From contig CM055612.1 of assembly GCA_029379385.1 (NCBI GenBank), positions 11,160,001 to 11,224,000 on the forward strand: a stretch of 64,000 bases of DNA. Reading direction: 5' to 3'. Under the pieces are notes generated by a model. That model was not told the DNA's origin, ran no database searches, and worked only from the letters and a program-made list of their open reading frames with translations. This document shows, piece by piece, positions 24,868 to 36,812 of the stretch; within the stretch, counting starts at the first letter, position 1; every line of letters begins with the position of its first letter. The position numbers were made by a program, and so were the translations under genes. The stretch is from Quillaja saponaria. Its lineage: Eukaryota > Streptophyta > Magnoliopsida > Fabales > Quillajaceae.

Positions 24868-27235
24868 ATTGTCAAAAATTCTTCACCACAATAATTAGCA
24901 CAATTAGATTAAAACATTGAGTAATTAATAGTGCAAAAATAATTAAGGGAATTTAATTGAAAGACATGCACTTTCAGCTATTTTTGTTAATAATATATTA
25001 TATCAATATATTCCCTTAAAAACACTTCTAGAATCTCACAAATAATTCAATTTCATTTAAAACTCATTTAATAATAGAAATGTGTATGATATTTATGAGA
25101 AAAAAAAAATATTTGGAAGTTGCATAACTTTAGGCTCAATAAAACTTACCATGAAGCAAAGAAAATAACAATGATACACAAGACTGTGGTGTATGCAAGC
25201 TACGATGCAACATAGAAAAAGTCATAATAGTGAAGCAATTAATGAGATTGATAGAGAAATCTATATGTCCTTATTATTGTTACCCACTTTTATACTCCAC
25301 AGACTCATTTTCTAAAGTTCCATATTATGTCAAATTCAATGAATTGGTGCATGTTTACATGTGACTTAATGAGAGAGAAACATAAACTCCTCTCAACATG
25401 GACCACTCTGTTTCATAGATTTTATGGCATCAAACCATAGAAGGTTTTTGCTTAAATCCTCAAAAAGACAAACAATGAAACATTTAATATGCATAACCAG
25501 TATTGCTTTGGCTATCATCACCCATACTAAATTTTAGGACCCACTCACGTGCATGTACAAAAATGAATATCTATTTTAGTTTCAATTTAAGATAGTCATC
25601 TCCATATTCAGTTTAAATGAATATCTATTTCATGTACATTAGCTGTAAACCACATGTACCCACTAAAAAAAAAGTTGTAATTAAAAAAATAAAAAAAAAA
25701 GATAATTTGTAAATAACTTAATAAATAAACAAGCAACCAAGCAATGGTCTAGTTTCCAATTACGTTATATTGGTCATCTATGATATCTTATGTCTTTTTC
25801 AAAATGATTGTCTAGTATGGTGCAGGGAGATATCTATGACAATGAATGATGAAAGTTGTATTTACAAATACCCACTTGGAAAGCAAGCCATAATTGGCCA
25901 TAACTATACATGCCATATATGCCACACATAATTAAATATTCAAATTTCAATCACAACTCAAATACAAACTCAAATACAGTCAAAGTTAAAGAAATCAAAT
26001 TGTGATAGCCATATATGGACCACATGAAGAGTGTCCCACAAACTTTCTTCAATGTCAGTTAAAGGCGTACCTAAAGGAAGATAAAAAAGACAAAACAAAG
26101 CTTTAAGTGGGGAAAGACTAGAACTCACATAAATTTTCTGTTTGCTTTAATTTCCAACGCCTTGCTTTCTTCTTTTCACTGCAAAGTCATGAGGACACAC
26201 GCAAGGGTCCTATCTTCTTGAACCCACAGCCTGTGTACGTACCAACCAAAGCCTATCTTTCTTCTTTTCATAGCAAAGTCTTCTAGTTCATGATCGAGAA
26301 CACGCAAGGGTCCTAACCCACAGCCTATACCATCCTAAAGCCTGTACCATCCAAGTTGTTTGCAATATTCATCTATTCAATTCCACAAAATACTTAATAA
26401 AATAATACAATCGACTCCCATTGAAAAGAAAAGCAAGGAGATCAATTTTAGACCAAGAAAAATTATACAAAAAAAAGAAATAAACAAAAAGTGAAATTAT
26501 TCTTCAAAGATTGTGAAGCAAACCTGTAATTTGATTTCCCTTGATGTCTTGAATGTTCACAGAGGCAGCTGCTTGTCGAAGTAACTCTGCCTCTCTTGTA
26601 TCCTTCAGATCTGAGATAGCATTCAGAATCAGGTCTGAGATTGGCGAACGCATAACTACAAAGGAGGAGGAAGGAGGGAGGAAGACACCATCTGCAGGTG
26701 CTTCGCTGCTTCAGAAGGAGGGAGGAAGACGCGAAGCAGGGACGCGGAGCAGGGAGGAAGATGTGAAGCAGGGACGTAGAGCAGGGAGGAAGACACGGAG
26801 CAGGGAGGAAGACCGAAGAAAGAAGAAAAGATGAAGTTCTGAAGAAAAAAAAATTCGTATTTTGAAAAGCCAACCCAAAACTATTGGTGATAGAAACAAA
26901 ATAAAAAATACTGGTGATAAAAAATAAATACAAAATTTTGTTAATATGTTCTTTTTAAGATGTACAAATAGACAAAAATAAAAAAATAAAAAATTAAGCA
27001 AATATATTATAAAATATTTTTATAAATTTTGCAAGTTATTATTTAATTACAAATAAAATTTTATAGTTTTTAATAGTATAAAAAAAATATTATTAACAAT
27101 ACTAAGAAAGTGATCTAATAATGAATCATCTTGCATATTTTTAATATTTGTGTTAAATATTATTAACAATACTAAGAAAGTGATCTAATTTTGTTTGAGG
27201 GAAAGGATAAGAAGGAAAAATTGAGGATTTAGGGT
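24868..27235. other. CACTA 5' leader region, non-coding
   Basis: AT-rich sequence between the transposase start and the right sub-terminal repeats. It holds a duplicated motif, ACACGCAAGGGTCCTA with CCACAGCCT (26203-26235 and 26290-26325), and a direct repeat, AACAATACTAAGAAAGTGAT (near 27095 and 27163). The promoter and untranslated exons of the transposase are expected here. Open frames at 26463-27001 are low-complexity shadows. Confidence 0.5.
26695..26820. repeat. Short GC-rich minisatellite
   Basis: About three to four copies of a ~36-bp unit, GCAGGGAGGAAGA-(C/T)G-N-GAAGCAGGGACG. It stands out as GC-rich purine-biased sequence within AT-rich surroundings. It gives artificial open frames on both strands. 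Confidence 0.75.
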
Positions 27236-27239
27236 TCTG

Positions 27240-27715
27240 AAAATCACCCACAAACCATAGAGTTTATGGGTAATCTATAACAAAATAATGAATATCTTTA
27301 TTTTCTACAATTATAAGTTCACGGGTAAAAAAAAAAAAATTTACCTACAAACCAAAGTTTGTGGGTATAAGCTAATTTTTTTTTTTTACCTACAAGCAAG
27401 AGTTTGTAGGTAATACATAACAAAATTATGAGTTTTTATTTCTCACAAACTAAAGTCCGTGGGTAACAAGAAAAGAACTTACCGACAAATATAAGTTTGT
27501 GGGTGAAAGATAAAATTTTTTTACCCACAAACAAGAGTTTGTGGGTAAAATTTGCGGGAGTGAAAATTTAATTCCCGCCATAATACCGACAAACATACTG
27601 ACAAAATGTTGGTCTGTAAATTGATGATAACAAAATTTGGTGGGTTTGTGGCTGGGTTTGTGGGTAATATAGTTAATACCCACAAACTTTTTTTTGTGGG
27701 AAATGGGTTTGTGGA
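27240..27715. repeat. CACTA sub-terminal repeat cluster, right
   Basis: Repeated ACCCACAAAC/GTTTGTGGGT and variants (ACCTACAAAC, ACCGACAAAC) in both orientations, mirroring the cluster at 17780-18065. This is the promoter-proximal end, since both element genes read away from it. Confidence 0.85.
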
Positions 27716-30210
27716 AAAAGTCAATTTTCTTGTAGTGACACCTTTAAATAACTAAATTATCTCTAAAACTAAGTTTTGGAATATGAGTAATTTAGAATTA
27801 ATAAAATTGTGTTCACTAGTTTGGGGTATGTATAGATATAATATTCATACACATGAAACAAAAGTAATTATGTCCTTAAGATGTTGTAAAAAAAAACCTA
27901 AATGAAATTAATTATAACTTTATGAGTAGAACTTGAAAATTTAATTCTTGGTAGTTGGTTGTTACTGGAATTTAAATAAAAAAATTCATTAACAAGTGCA
28001 AAAAGTGGTTGGTTGAAGTGGTGAGTTGAGGATTTAATGAAAGGGGTAGTATGTATGAGCAAAGAATGTTTAGTTGTGGAGCGAAGTGTTGAAAGTGAAA
28101 GTTACATGGTAATGAAAGGGAAATAGGGCCAAATTTTATAAGTTTAGAAAATTGGGTATTTCAAGTGTCTTATAGACTGAATTAGTTTAAGAGATCTAAA
28201 GAGAAAATGTAGTTTAAGGTCTTGAGATGATATCTGAAAAATTTCATAACCTGGTTTTAAGTATATTGATAGTTAGAGCTATTGGACCGAGGCTAGATTC
28301 ATGTAAAATTTTTAGTGAGCTTCAGTCGGTCCATGAGACTTTGTCATAGGTTGTGGTTTGAATTAGCCTAGGACCTCTAAATAAAAGTTGTTCCTAACAT
28401 ACGAAAAAGTAAATCTGGATCGGTGCAGGTCTTAATTCCTTGTTGTGTGTACTCCAAATTGGATGTCATAATTGTGTTTTTTGGGTCCTGACTGTAACTA
28501 TTTTGAAGTAATTGATATTAGAGAGTTTTAAAAGGATGAATTAAGAGTAAAGTGATGTAGATGAAATGTTCATAACTTATCAAAAATGTAAAGTTTCATA
28601 ATTTATTTTTCAAGTATGAGAATTCTATAAGTATCGAATTCAGAGGTTGGTAATCAGGAATTGTAGAAGTATCTTATTTTTGTTCATGTGAGGAATCGAG
28701 TGAATTCAAGGCTGATTTTTGGAAAAGTTTTTAAATAAGAAAGATGACTAACTTCCTAAAGCTAATATTTAAATTTGGTTTTATTAAATTTAGTTAAATA
28801 TGTAAGTTGAAAATAAACATATATCTAAGGGGATTTTGAAAATGCTTAAAATAAGTAAACTTTAAATAAATACTTGAAACTAAATAACTCTAGATTTTCG
28901 TAATTAAAATAGTATAATTTATAAAGTTGATAAACGTAATAATTCTTGGAAAATATAATTACAGCTTCAGAAAATGTTGTTGAATCAATGACGTACGTGA
29001 ATGGAAGAGAGAGTAATGATCAATATCGGTAAATGGTGAGTGGTTAACTGTTACACTTTGTTGGCTAGATTATTATGTGTGTTTGTATGTGTATTTGAAT
29101 AGGTATGTTATATGAAAAAATAAAGCATGTGCAGTGTTTTTGTGAGTTATTTGAATTATGTGTGATGTTTGAAATTGTAAGCATGTGCAGTGTTTTTGTG
29201 AGTTATTTGAATTATGTGTGATGATTGAAATTGTATTTGGTTGACAAGGGCCAACAAAATAAATTTTTCTCCAAAATGATTTTTATTTTCAAAATTGAAA
29301 TTCAGGTTCATCTAGGATATTTTGATTTGATATTCTGATATGAGATACTTTGATTCTGACAATTGTTTTAAAAGAAATGAGTACTTATCCCTGGTGGGAT
29401 GGATTGTGTACGGAGAAATAACCTATTGTGCGGTAGCGTAAATGCCAGATAGAGATAGATACTGTTGTGCGGGGCTGAGTTATTCATTAGCCCTTTGCTT
29501 GTGTTACATGTTGTGATTGTTCTAATTGATTTGTTATCCTATGAATCATGTAAGTTGTGAATTTATGATAATTACAAATGTGTATGTGTATTTTGAATTA
29601 AGACATGAATATTGTTATAATATTAATTGATCATATATGTTCTATATTTGTGTTGAGTAATGTTAGTATCTTTTAGGTGTGTTTTTTGTCTCACATAGCT
29701 CGTAGAACTCAACTCTCTCTTGCAGATTTTCTTTAGTAACAAGAGTTTAGTGTATGACGCCGCCAAGCTTGTGACCTGCTGATAGAGTATGACAAGGTAT
29801 TTTCTAGGATCTCAGATTTAAAATCAAGGATGAAAGTTTACAGTTATACTAGAAGTGTGGGGTGTCTAATTTTGTATGATGTAATAGTCTAGTTATTTGT
29901 TTTGTTTATGATGTGGATAGACCGAGCTCTTTATTGTTTTTATGTTATTGTAAAAACATGAACATATTTGTTTATATTTTGAGACATGTTTTGTATTACA
30001 GAGAATTTATGCCAAATTCTTTTAATAAATTGTTATTTGTTTTAGTAAACAAATATATATATTTTTTTTTTCAATTAATTTTTGTTTTATAAAATTTGTC
30101 TGTTATATGTTGGTTTAGTTAAGAATCGTAGGTATTCAGTTGTGGTAAATTCAAGGTTATAGAGATTTAGTTATCTAACAGCTAGTCATGTCTCTGTGAA
30201 GGGTGTGAGA

Positions 30211-30540
30211 AAGGGTTAGTTGGCTTTGTGACTAGAAATAGAGAAGGGCAGGTGTTGGGTACAGGGGCTCAAGTGGTGGAAAATGTCACTAACCCATTGG
30301 TATTGGAAGCTACTGCACTTTGTGCAGCTGCTATGTTTGCTGAGACTAATGGATGGGTTTCTGTTATCTTGGAAGGGAACTCCAAAAAGGTGGTGAATGG
30401 TGCTACTGATAGGAACTTTACAAACATTAATTTTGGTACTATTTGATGCCATTACACTTACTAATAACCTTAGTCACGGTAAGTTTTCACATGTTTAAAA
30501 GATATGTAATTGGGTTTCCGATGTTGTGACAAAATAAGTC
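30211..30540 (+). pseudogene. zf-RVT / RNase H fragment (right half)
   Basis: The frame LVGFVTRNREGQVLGTGAQ (from 30216) is the second strand of a plant RNase H-like (RVT_3) domain. It is followed by LVLEATALCAAAMFAETNGW, whose EA-ALCAA pattern carries the expected catalytic Glu, and by VSVILEGNSKKVVNG, where the usual Asp (xxEGDSxxV) is replaced. It continues in the same reading phase from the left half at 15784-16201. The frame ends at 30446 and decays after it. Confidence 0.7.
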
Positions 30541-30689
30541 CCTAATAATCTTTTTTTTTTTTTTTGGTTGAGGCGTGGCCTTCTGACAAAATGGCTCATA
30601 TCTAAGCTCTAAGGAGTTTGAGTCTCTCATGTAATTATTTTTTTAATCAATGAGAATCATTTCTATCTGTGATAAAAATAAAAAATTAT

Positions 30690-30792
30690 GTAGTTAATGC
30701 TGTCAAATTAATGAAATATTACTTTAATTCTTAAGGTGCGTTTCACTAAGTTTCCCAAAAAAAAAAGACGCATTTGACTAAAGTGTTTTTAT

Positions 30793-30824
<32 letters not shown>

Positions 30825-32030
30825 CTAGTATACATTTTTTTTCTAGACATGTTAAAAGCCTACTCTCAAGCCTACTCTCATTTTTGCTTTTTGGGCCAAA
30901 TCAAAAACCTACTTACAAATACTAGATTGAAAATAATTTGGTTCTATTGCTAATTTATTATAGTTCTGTGTGGATTTTAAAAATGATAGACATATATGTG
31001 TAATTTTAATAAATCATAGAAAATTAAGAGTGATTTACTCCAAAGAAATTCATTGTGGAGCATAACAAAATTATTAATTAATTTAAACCTAACAAAATTA
31101 CTAATATATCATGAATATACTAATTATCACAATTATCATAAAAATTACAATTTTCACAAATTACTAATTGTAACATATCATAAAAATTATAATTTAAAAA
31201 ATTATAATACAAAACTACGTCAAATGTATATAAAAATAACAAGAATGTTAAATATGATTTGCTACAAAATTAATAATTGTTTATGACTTACACGGTAAGT
31301 AGCAAGAAGTCTCAATACCGTCAAAGGAATGTAAGCAACAACCCTAAAAAAAAAAATATCACAAATAGTCCAATGATTAAAGAAATAGATTACCCTAAAA
31401 TATTATAAGCACAAATAATTAGCAATTATCATAAACTTATAAATTATAAAAATTTCAATTGTTAAAAAAAATTATATTAAAATGTATTATTTCAACAACA
31501 CTACTAATTATAATATATAATATAAATTATAATTTCACCAATTACTCTACATATAATAATAATATAAAGGATTAAATATTAAAACATAAAATTACTAAAA
31601 ATAATAAAATTACTAACAATATTATTTTCAAACTGAAAATATAAATGCTTACCAATATAATCATTTGGAATTCAATTGAATTTAGTTTCAGTTTTCCATA
31701 TATATGTTCCACAATGAATTTCTTTTGAGTAAATCACTCTTAATTTTCTGTGATTTATTAAAATTACTCATATATGTCTATCATTTATCCACATAGAAAT
31801 ATAATAAATAAACAATATAACCAAATTAGTTTCAATTAATGAGTAGGTTTTTGATTTGCCCAAAAAAAAAAAAAGAATAGGCCTTTGACATGTCTAGAAA
31901 AAAAAAACTTCAGTAAAAGGCTTCTTTTTTTTCTCTTGTTTTTTGCGAAATTTAGTGAAAGGCGTCTTAGGAATTAAAATATCTTAAAAGTAATATTTCA
32001 TTAACTAGATAGCATTAAATACATAGTTAA
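30690..32030. mobile_element. Foldback element with ~350-bp inverted arms
   Basis: Arm 1 (about 30690-31065) and arm 2 (about 31693-32030) are inverted copies. Shared blocks include TTAATGAAATATTACTTT, the TTTCACTAA(G/A)TTT block, CTAGACATGT, AGAAAATTAAGAGTGATTTA and ACTC-AAAGAAATTCATTGTGGA. The ~630-bp centre is extremely AT-rich and codes for nothing. Long arms point to a Mutator-like or foldback MITE. It abuts the right arm of the outer composite element. Confidence 0.75.
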
Positions 32031-32245
32031 GCTCTATAATAAATATTATACAATTTCTATATATATTTCTTTAACAAACAAATGTTTACAAAAATTATAG
32101 AAAAATAAGATAACACAAGACAAGCTGGAGACAAATGTGGCAATTCAGGTGGTGACTAGGAGAGAGAAACCTACCACGTTCTGGGATTTAAGTTTTTCAT
32201 CCACCCTTTTATGCTATAGGTTTCAAAGTTTAGGCCTTTTCGTCC

Positions 32246-32827
32246 GTTTCTTTTTTTTTCTTTTATTGGTACAGCCAAAAATCCGTTTCTTTCACTCCTA
32301 CCAACACGAGCCATAATTTTAATTGTTCTTTAGTCTTCCATTTTTGGGTTTTATTTTGGAACATGAGAAATTCAATTGTTAATAATTTTAACAGAAAGTT
32401 GAATGAAAAGGTCAAGAATGATCCTCTAACATGATATCAAAGTTGAGTTCTAATTATTTGACCAGTATAAGTTTCAAACTCAATCTAATTGTATCATGTC
32501 TACAACTCACTTCAACTGCTAAGCTCCACCTTAGTGCTAAACACCTCCATGTTCACGGGTAAGGTTCAAAGGCTCTAATGCACTATTTTAGCTAGCATAC
32601 GAGTACATTGACTAATCATTTTTTTAGTTCGATAGAAAACAAGTCATTCATGTTGGAGACTAAGGAAGTTACACAAACATTTAAATAATATATGTGGTGA
32701 CATTAGTCCAACTGAAATTAAAAAATATATGTTTAAATTTGACATAAATTAATGGTTTGTTTTTAAATTTGTCTTTTATTTTCATATCTTATTTCTTTTT
32801 GACCAATCAATGATTTGATAATTCGAA
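32246..32827. other. AT-rich intergenic sequence
   Basis: No gene or clear repeat was recognised. Confidence 0.4.
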
Positions 32828-33455
32828 GAGCAAATTTTACCATCCTCTCTTGAGATTTACTAAAATGACAATATACAAAATTTGAGAAAATCAAAATTAT
32901 GAGATGAATGAAAAGTTAATGGTTTAAGAAAAAAAAAAAAATTCTAGAAAACCGAAATTTTATCTTCAAAATACCAAGGCACTATTTTTAATTTTTTTTA
33001 TCTTCAAATGAATCATATTTGTCGTTTAAAGCTATAGCATCAATTATTGGGTCTTTTAGTAGTCCTAATAAACTCTAATTTTCTCTTTGAAGATTCATTG
33101 AAAAAAATTAAATTTTACTTATATATGCATTTTACTATAAATAATATATTAAACTAAAAATACTAAGACTAATATAATGTATTATTATTCAGCACAAGAG
33201 AAAAAAAAAAAAAAAAAACTAACCATAGACATAGAAAAAAAAAATGTACTCTGGACTCATTCGAATAAAGAAAATTAAAAATAGTACTTTTTAGTAGTTT
33301 GAAAATAAAATCAGAAAATTTTAATATTTTCTTAAATTATTTTATAACATTGTTAACTTTTCATCGATCCGAATGAGGGTAATATCAATTTTCCCAAATT
33401 TTAGATTTTAGGTTTATTTCAATAAATCTCAAGGGAGGAGAGAATATGTATATTA
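32828..33455. mobile_element. MITE with ~200-bp inverted arms
   Basis: Left arm 32828-33015 and right arm 33235-33455 are inverted copies. They share ACCATCCTCTCTTGAGATTTA (CTCCCTTGAGATTTA on the other arm), AAAATTTG-GAAAAT, GATGAAAAGTTAA and CACTATTTTTAATTTT. The centre is short and AT-rich. No coding capacity. The boundaries are approximate and no target duplication was established. Confidence 0.65.
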
Positions 33456-34259
33456 CATAATTTATTTATTTTTTACATTTGCAATATTCGATTTTAACTA
33501 TTTTTAAAGTAGTAGAATCAACTTTTATAGCATCCTTGGAACTGCAACTATATTGGTCTAAAAATATAATTAACTTGTATTTGAATATTTTGTTTTTCAA
33601 TAAATGGAATCGATGAAAATGTATTCATTAATTAATATTCATATTAGTATATTAGTATGGAGGATATCACAATAACTAACTGTGACACATCAGCTAATAT
33701 TTAATATTATCACATTAGCTAATATATTATTATTTTAATTAAAAAAATAACAAATTATTCAACCAAAAAAAAAAAATAACAAATTAAGATAAAAATATTT
33801 GAACCATAACCTCTTAACTAAAATAATAACTCATTTATCTAAAGATAACTTCCATATTTGTACATTATCTCAAAACAAAATATAGCTACATACTAAATTT
33901 TCATTGAAATAAGATTTTTTTTTTTTGTTTACTAGGTTTATTAAAAAATCAAAAATCAAAAACCTTGTGTGGAAAAAAGAAATTTGAATTTTCTGTCACC
34001 ATTGATGAAAAAAATAAAAACTCTTCAATTTCAAAATCTTATATATCATAATAAACAAATTAAATAATTTTATTGGATGTAGAATGTTTTTTTTAATATA
34101 TTAAATTCCAAACAAATATTAAGTTTTAATGGATAGAATTGGATTTTAAAAAACAATATAGGTGGAGAATTCATCGACAATAAGAAAAAAAACAAAAACT
34201 TATTTATAAAACAAATAAAACAATTATTAGCCATAGTTTACACTACCTGCAATGACAAG
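33456..34259. other. AT-rich intergenic sequence
   Basis: No gene seen. A near-duplicate TCAGCTAATAT/TTAGCTAATAT pair occurs around 33690-33725. Confidence 0.4.
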
Positions 34260-34835
34260 TATATGTTCGAGATCGGCTTGCAGTTTGGCTCGGCTCAAGC
34301 TCATGAAACCTATTCTAATACAACCAAACTTGAAATACATCCAAAAATATTTCAATCAAAACACAAATATTGATCTGATAGATTCTTAATATCTAAATTC
34401 AGCAAAATAAGGTAGCAGCCAACAACCTGCAATCCAACATGAAGGCAATAGGCAACAATCCAACAAGAAGGCAACATCTGACATTCCAACTAAACAAGGC
34501 AACAAGCCAACAATCCAAGCCCAAACAAATTTTATAATGCATAGCAAAATAATAAGAAGTTTAAACTTTTAAGGTAGTAGATCACACAAAATACAAGCTA
34601 AGTTCTAACTCTACTATGTTTGGATAAGGTCAAAAAGGTAAATCTAATTAAATAATTAGTAAAATAATATACAATATTTATGAACCGAGCCTTATCGAGT
34701 TGCTCACGAGCTTCTCGTTCCTGAGCGCAAAAGCTCGATCTTATAATTTAGCCTCAAAATCGTGTTTGAGCTTGGCTCATAAACTCTGACAAGCTGAGCA
34801 GAGCTTAAACTTGGCTCGTGAGCCAGCCCTATCAA
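34260..34835. repeat. Degenerate GAGCTCGGCTCG-type MITE
   Basis: TCGGCTTGCAGTTTGGCTCGG on the left and GCTTGGCTCATAAACTC...TTGGCTCGTGAGCCAGCCCTA on the right belong to the same class as the MITE at 690-1086. The right end in reverse complement reads TAGGGCTGGCTCACGAGCC. The left boundary is unclear. Confidence 0.5.
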
Positions 34836-35579
34836 CAACAATGTAAACTTTGACACTATGAACCAATCTGATTTTTAAAAATACAAATCATAAAACCAAA
34901 ATTAGCAAACAAAGGGAGGGATGATAACTGTATGAAATATGGAAACTTACACAAACAATTACAGATTTACTTGATAGTGTTCATGAGCAAGCCTAGAAGC
35001 ATGGCTTTGAGTTCTTTTTCATGAACGAGCTGAAAGACCAATTGGAGTGTTCGTGCCAGGATGAGAGTAATAGGAAGAGCCAAAAGTAAAGCTAGAGGTT
35101 CGTATTACGGCAGAAATGAATTCACCAAAGCTTTAAACTAATTTAGAAATGAATTCATTAGAGCAAGTGGTTGAAATTGAAACTAAGATAGCCAAGTATC
35201 AACCCCGAGATCGACGAGGCCAAGGATAAGGCTTCTTCTTCAAGATTATTATAAATTTGGGGATAAAAACAAGATTATTGTAAATTTATAAGAATCAGGT
35301 AACACGTTAAGAACTATGAACTGTTGTGATAAAAATAACAAAAATGAATGAATGGTGAGTGATTTATATACATAGGAAGGGTATTCATTGCCCCACTTTT
35401 ATAATGAGATATTGTATAATTCACCTTCTTCTTTTTTTATGGTTGTGATATATACGATAGGTCGACGAAAATGGACCTATTTCCAACTGAAAAGTAAAAT
35501 AGTATATGTCTTCTCATTAAAAAAATTTGTTTTTTCCTAACTCTTTCACTCATTTTTCTCTCATATACTATTCTTCTAC

Positions 35580-36035
35580 GAAACATATCCTTATCCATCT
35601 TAATTTCTCAAGCTAGTTGACTACCATAAGCCACTACTTGCACCACTCATCGATGTATTTCTAAAGAAATTGGAGGAGTACTCATTTGCATTACCATTTT
35701 ATCAGTAATCAATTACAAGAATCAAACTGAGCCCTTCTCTTAACGACTGTTCATGTGCAATAACTCCCAAAAACTGAGATGAAAGTGGTCATTGATAGAA
35801 TTCCTTCTTGTTTCATAAATCGAATGGAATCCCACATTGTTTCAAGCAGTTAGTTCTTAACAAGAAGATCAACCATCAAGTTCCACGCATACATTGAATG
35901 CTTCTGCAATTGCCTAGCTCAACGGAAGAACTTCACGATGAAATAATGGCGATTGTAGAAATGTTTCATAAGTTTATGTACAATATCAGAAGAGGGGTGG
36001 ATTCCACCAGAGGAAAGTGCAGATTTTATCAAGGA
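35580..36035 (-). pseudogene. PPR protein pseudogene fragment
   Basis: Reading leftward from about 36035, one frame gives SSDIVHKLMKHFYNRHYF, then a TGA. It goes on with QKHSMYAWNLMVDLLVKN, a TAA, MWDSIRFMKQEGILSMTTFI, then SVFGSYC and another TGA. The NLMVDLL and WDSIRFMKQEGILSMTTFISVFGSYC pattern is typical of pentatricopeptide repeat proteins, which bind organellar RNA. With at least three stops and truncation on both sides it is a dead copy. The upstream end is cut by the element at 36040-36812. Confidence 0.75.
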
Positions 36036-36039
36036 ACTA

Positions 36040-36812
36040 AAATTCGTTTCGAGGTACCGTTTTAATAAGCCCAGAAACGGAAACTATTCGAGAAACAGTA
36101 TGGAAACGGCATGGAAACGCTAATTTTTTGTGGAAACGCATAAAAATATATAATAAAATACATATTATAATAATTATAAGTATCTAACAATATTAATTTA
36201 GTACATAAAATACTATTAAATACATAACAAAATAAAATTCTAAACATAGACATACAAATTAGAAAAAATATCAAATTACAATCACATCAAACTAACAGTA
36301 GGGTGGCTAGCAGGTGCTTAACTCATATTTAGTAAAACAAATTTAATTAGAACCAACATATATATGTCTCAAAATTTAATATTATTCATCACTAAGTTAA
36401 ACTAAATTAATACAAAGTATTTGTATAAAAATAAATAAATAATGAAAGACCAAGAAATCAAACATAGGTGAAATCCTGAAAAGAATTAATCTCGCTAAAT
36501 TATAACATCTGAATATACATCAAATAAGATTAAAAAAAACAATTAAAATCCTAAAATATGAAGAGAACTATATCCAAAATTTTAGATTTATAAATTCTGA
36601 AAATGCCACGTTTTTGTCGACTTGTTTTATGTGAAAATGATGAAAACGATCCCGTTTGGTGTGGAAACGCCCCCATTTAGTGTGGAGACACCCCCGTTTC
36701 AGTGTGGAAACGATAGTAGTGTTTTTGTAATTGAGTTTCGTTTCAGGTAGTGTGGAAACGAAAATGTTTCGCACGTTTCGACCGTTTCAACACAAATTTT
36801 TAAACCTTGGAT
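36040..36812. mobile_element. hAT-like MITE, GGAAACG-rich
   Basis: GTGGAAACG and CGTTTC motifs crowd both ends (36060-36140 and 36640-36790), with an AT-rich non-coding centre. The right end in reverse complement reads CCAAGGTTTAAAAATTTGTG. The left end reads TTCGAGGTACCGTTTTAATA. The arms are related but diverged. It interrupts the PPR pseudogene. Confidence 0.5.

Larger units (their letters stand above)
17767..27737 (-). mobile_element. CACTA (En/Spm) DNA transposon, ~9.97 kb
   Basis: The right end in reverse orientation reads CACTACAAGAAAATTGACTT, a standard plant CACTA terminus. The left end reads CACTAAAATGACATTTTCCC, the same terminus with short deletions. Sub-terminal regions at both ends carry many inverted copies of ACCCACAAAC/GTTTGTGGGT. 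Inside are a TNP2-type transposase gene (21112-24867) and a PF03004-type second gene (19199-20987), both transcribed leftward from the right end. The 3-bp flanks (ATG and ACA) differ, although 3-bp duplications are usual, so one end may have mutated. Both genes contain in-frame stops, so the element is probably no longer autonomous. Confidence 0.9.
16202..30210 (+). mobile_element. Solo-LTR-like element C, split by a CACTA transposon
   Basis: It starts TGTTATAATCC (16202) and ends GGGTGTGAGA (30210). This matches the ends of element B (TGTTACAACCC and GGGTGTGACA), with the final CA changed to GA. Both halves align with element B: the left half through CATTGGTT and CTTGGYC blocks, the right half through the GGTGGGATGGATT and GTGCGGGGCTGAGTTATTC blocks. 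With the CACTA element removed its length is ~4.0 kb, longer than B. The extra length is mostly at about 16800-17700. Its flanks GAGGA and AAGGG agree at only 3 of 5 bases, but removing it with one flank copy rejoins the RNase H frame exactly. Confidence 0.7.
15516..32245. mobile_element. Mutator-like composite element with inverted arms, carrying nested insertions
   Basis: The left arm (15516-15780) and right arm (32030-32245) are inverted copies. Both begin GGAC(A/G)AAAA, continue through AAACTT-N2-AAAC-N-TATAGCAT and GAAAAACTTAAATCCCA, then CTAGTCACCACCT, and end with TTTGTTAAAGAAATATATATA and TATTTATTATAGAG-N-TTAACT. Long inverted ends starting GG and a gene fragment between them fit a Pack-MULE. 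Without the later insertions (element C with its CACTA, and the foldback) the original unit is only ~1.4 kb. The 9-bp flanks do not match convincingly (5 of 9), so the family call is inference. The inverted arms themselves are seen directly. Confidence 0.55.

Noticed and set aside
26553..26834. Arg/Glu/Gly-rich open frame and its reverse-strand partner
   Set aside because: Produced by the ~36-bp purine-rich minisatellite inside the CACTA leader.
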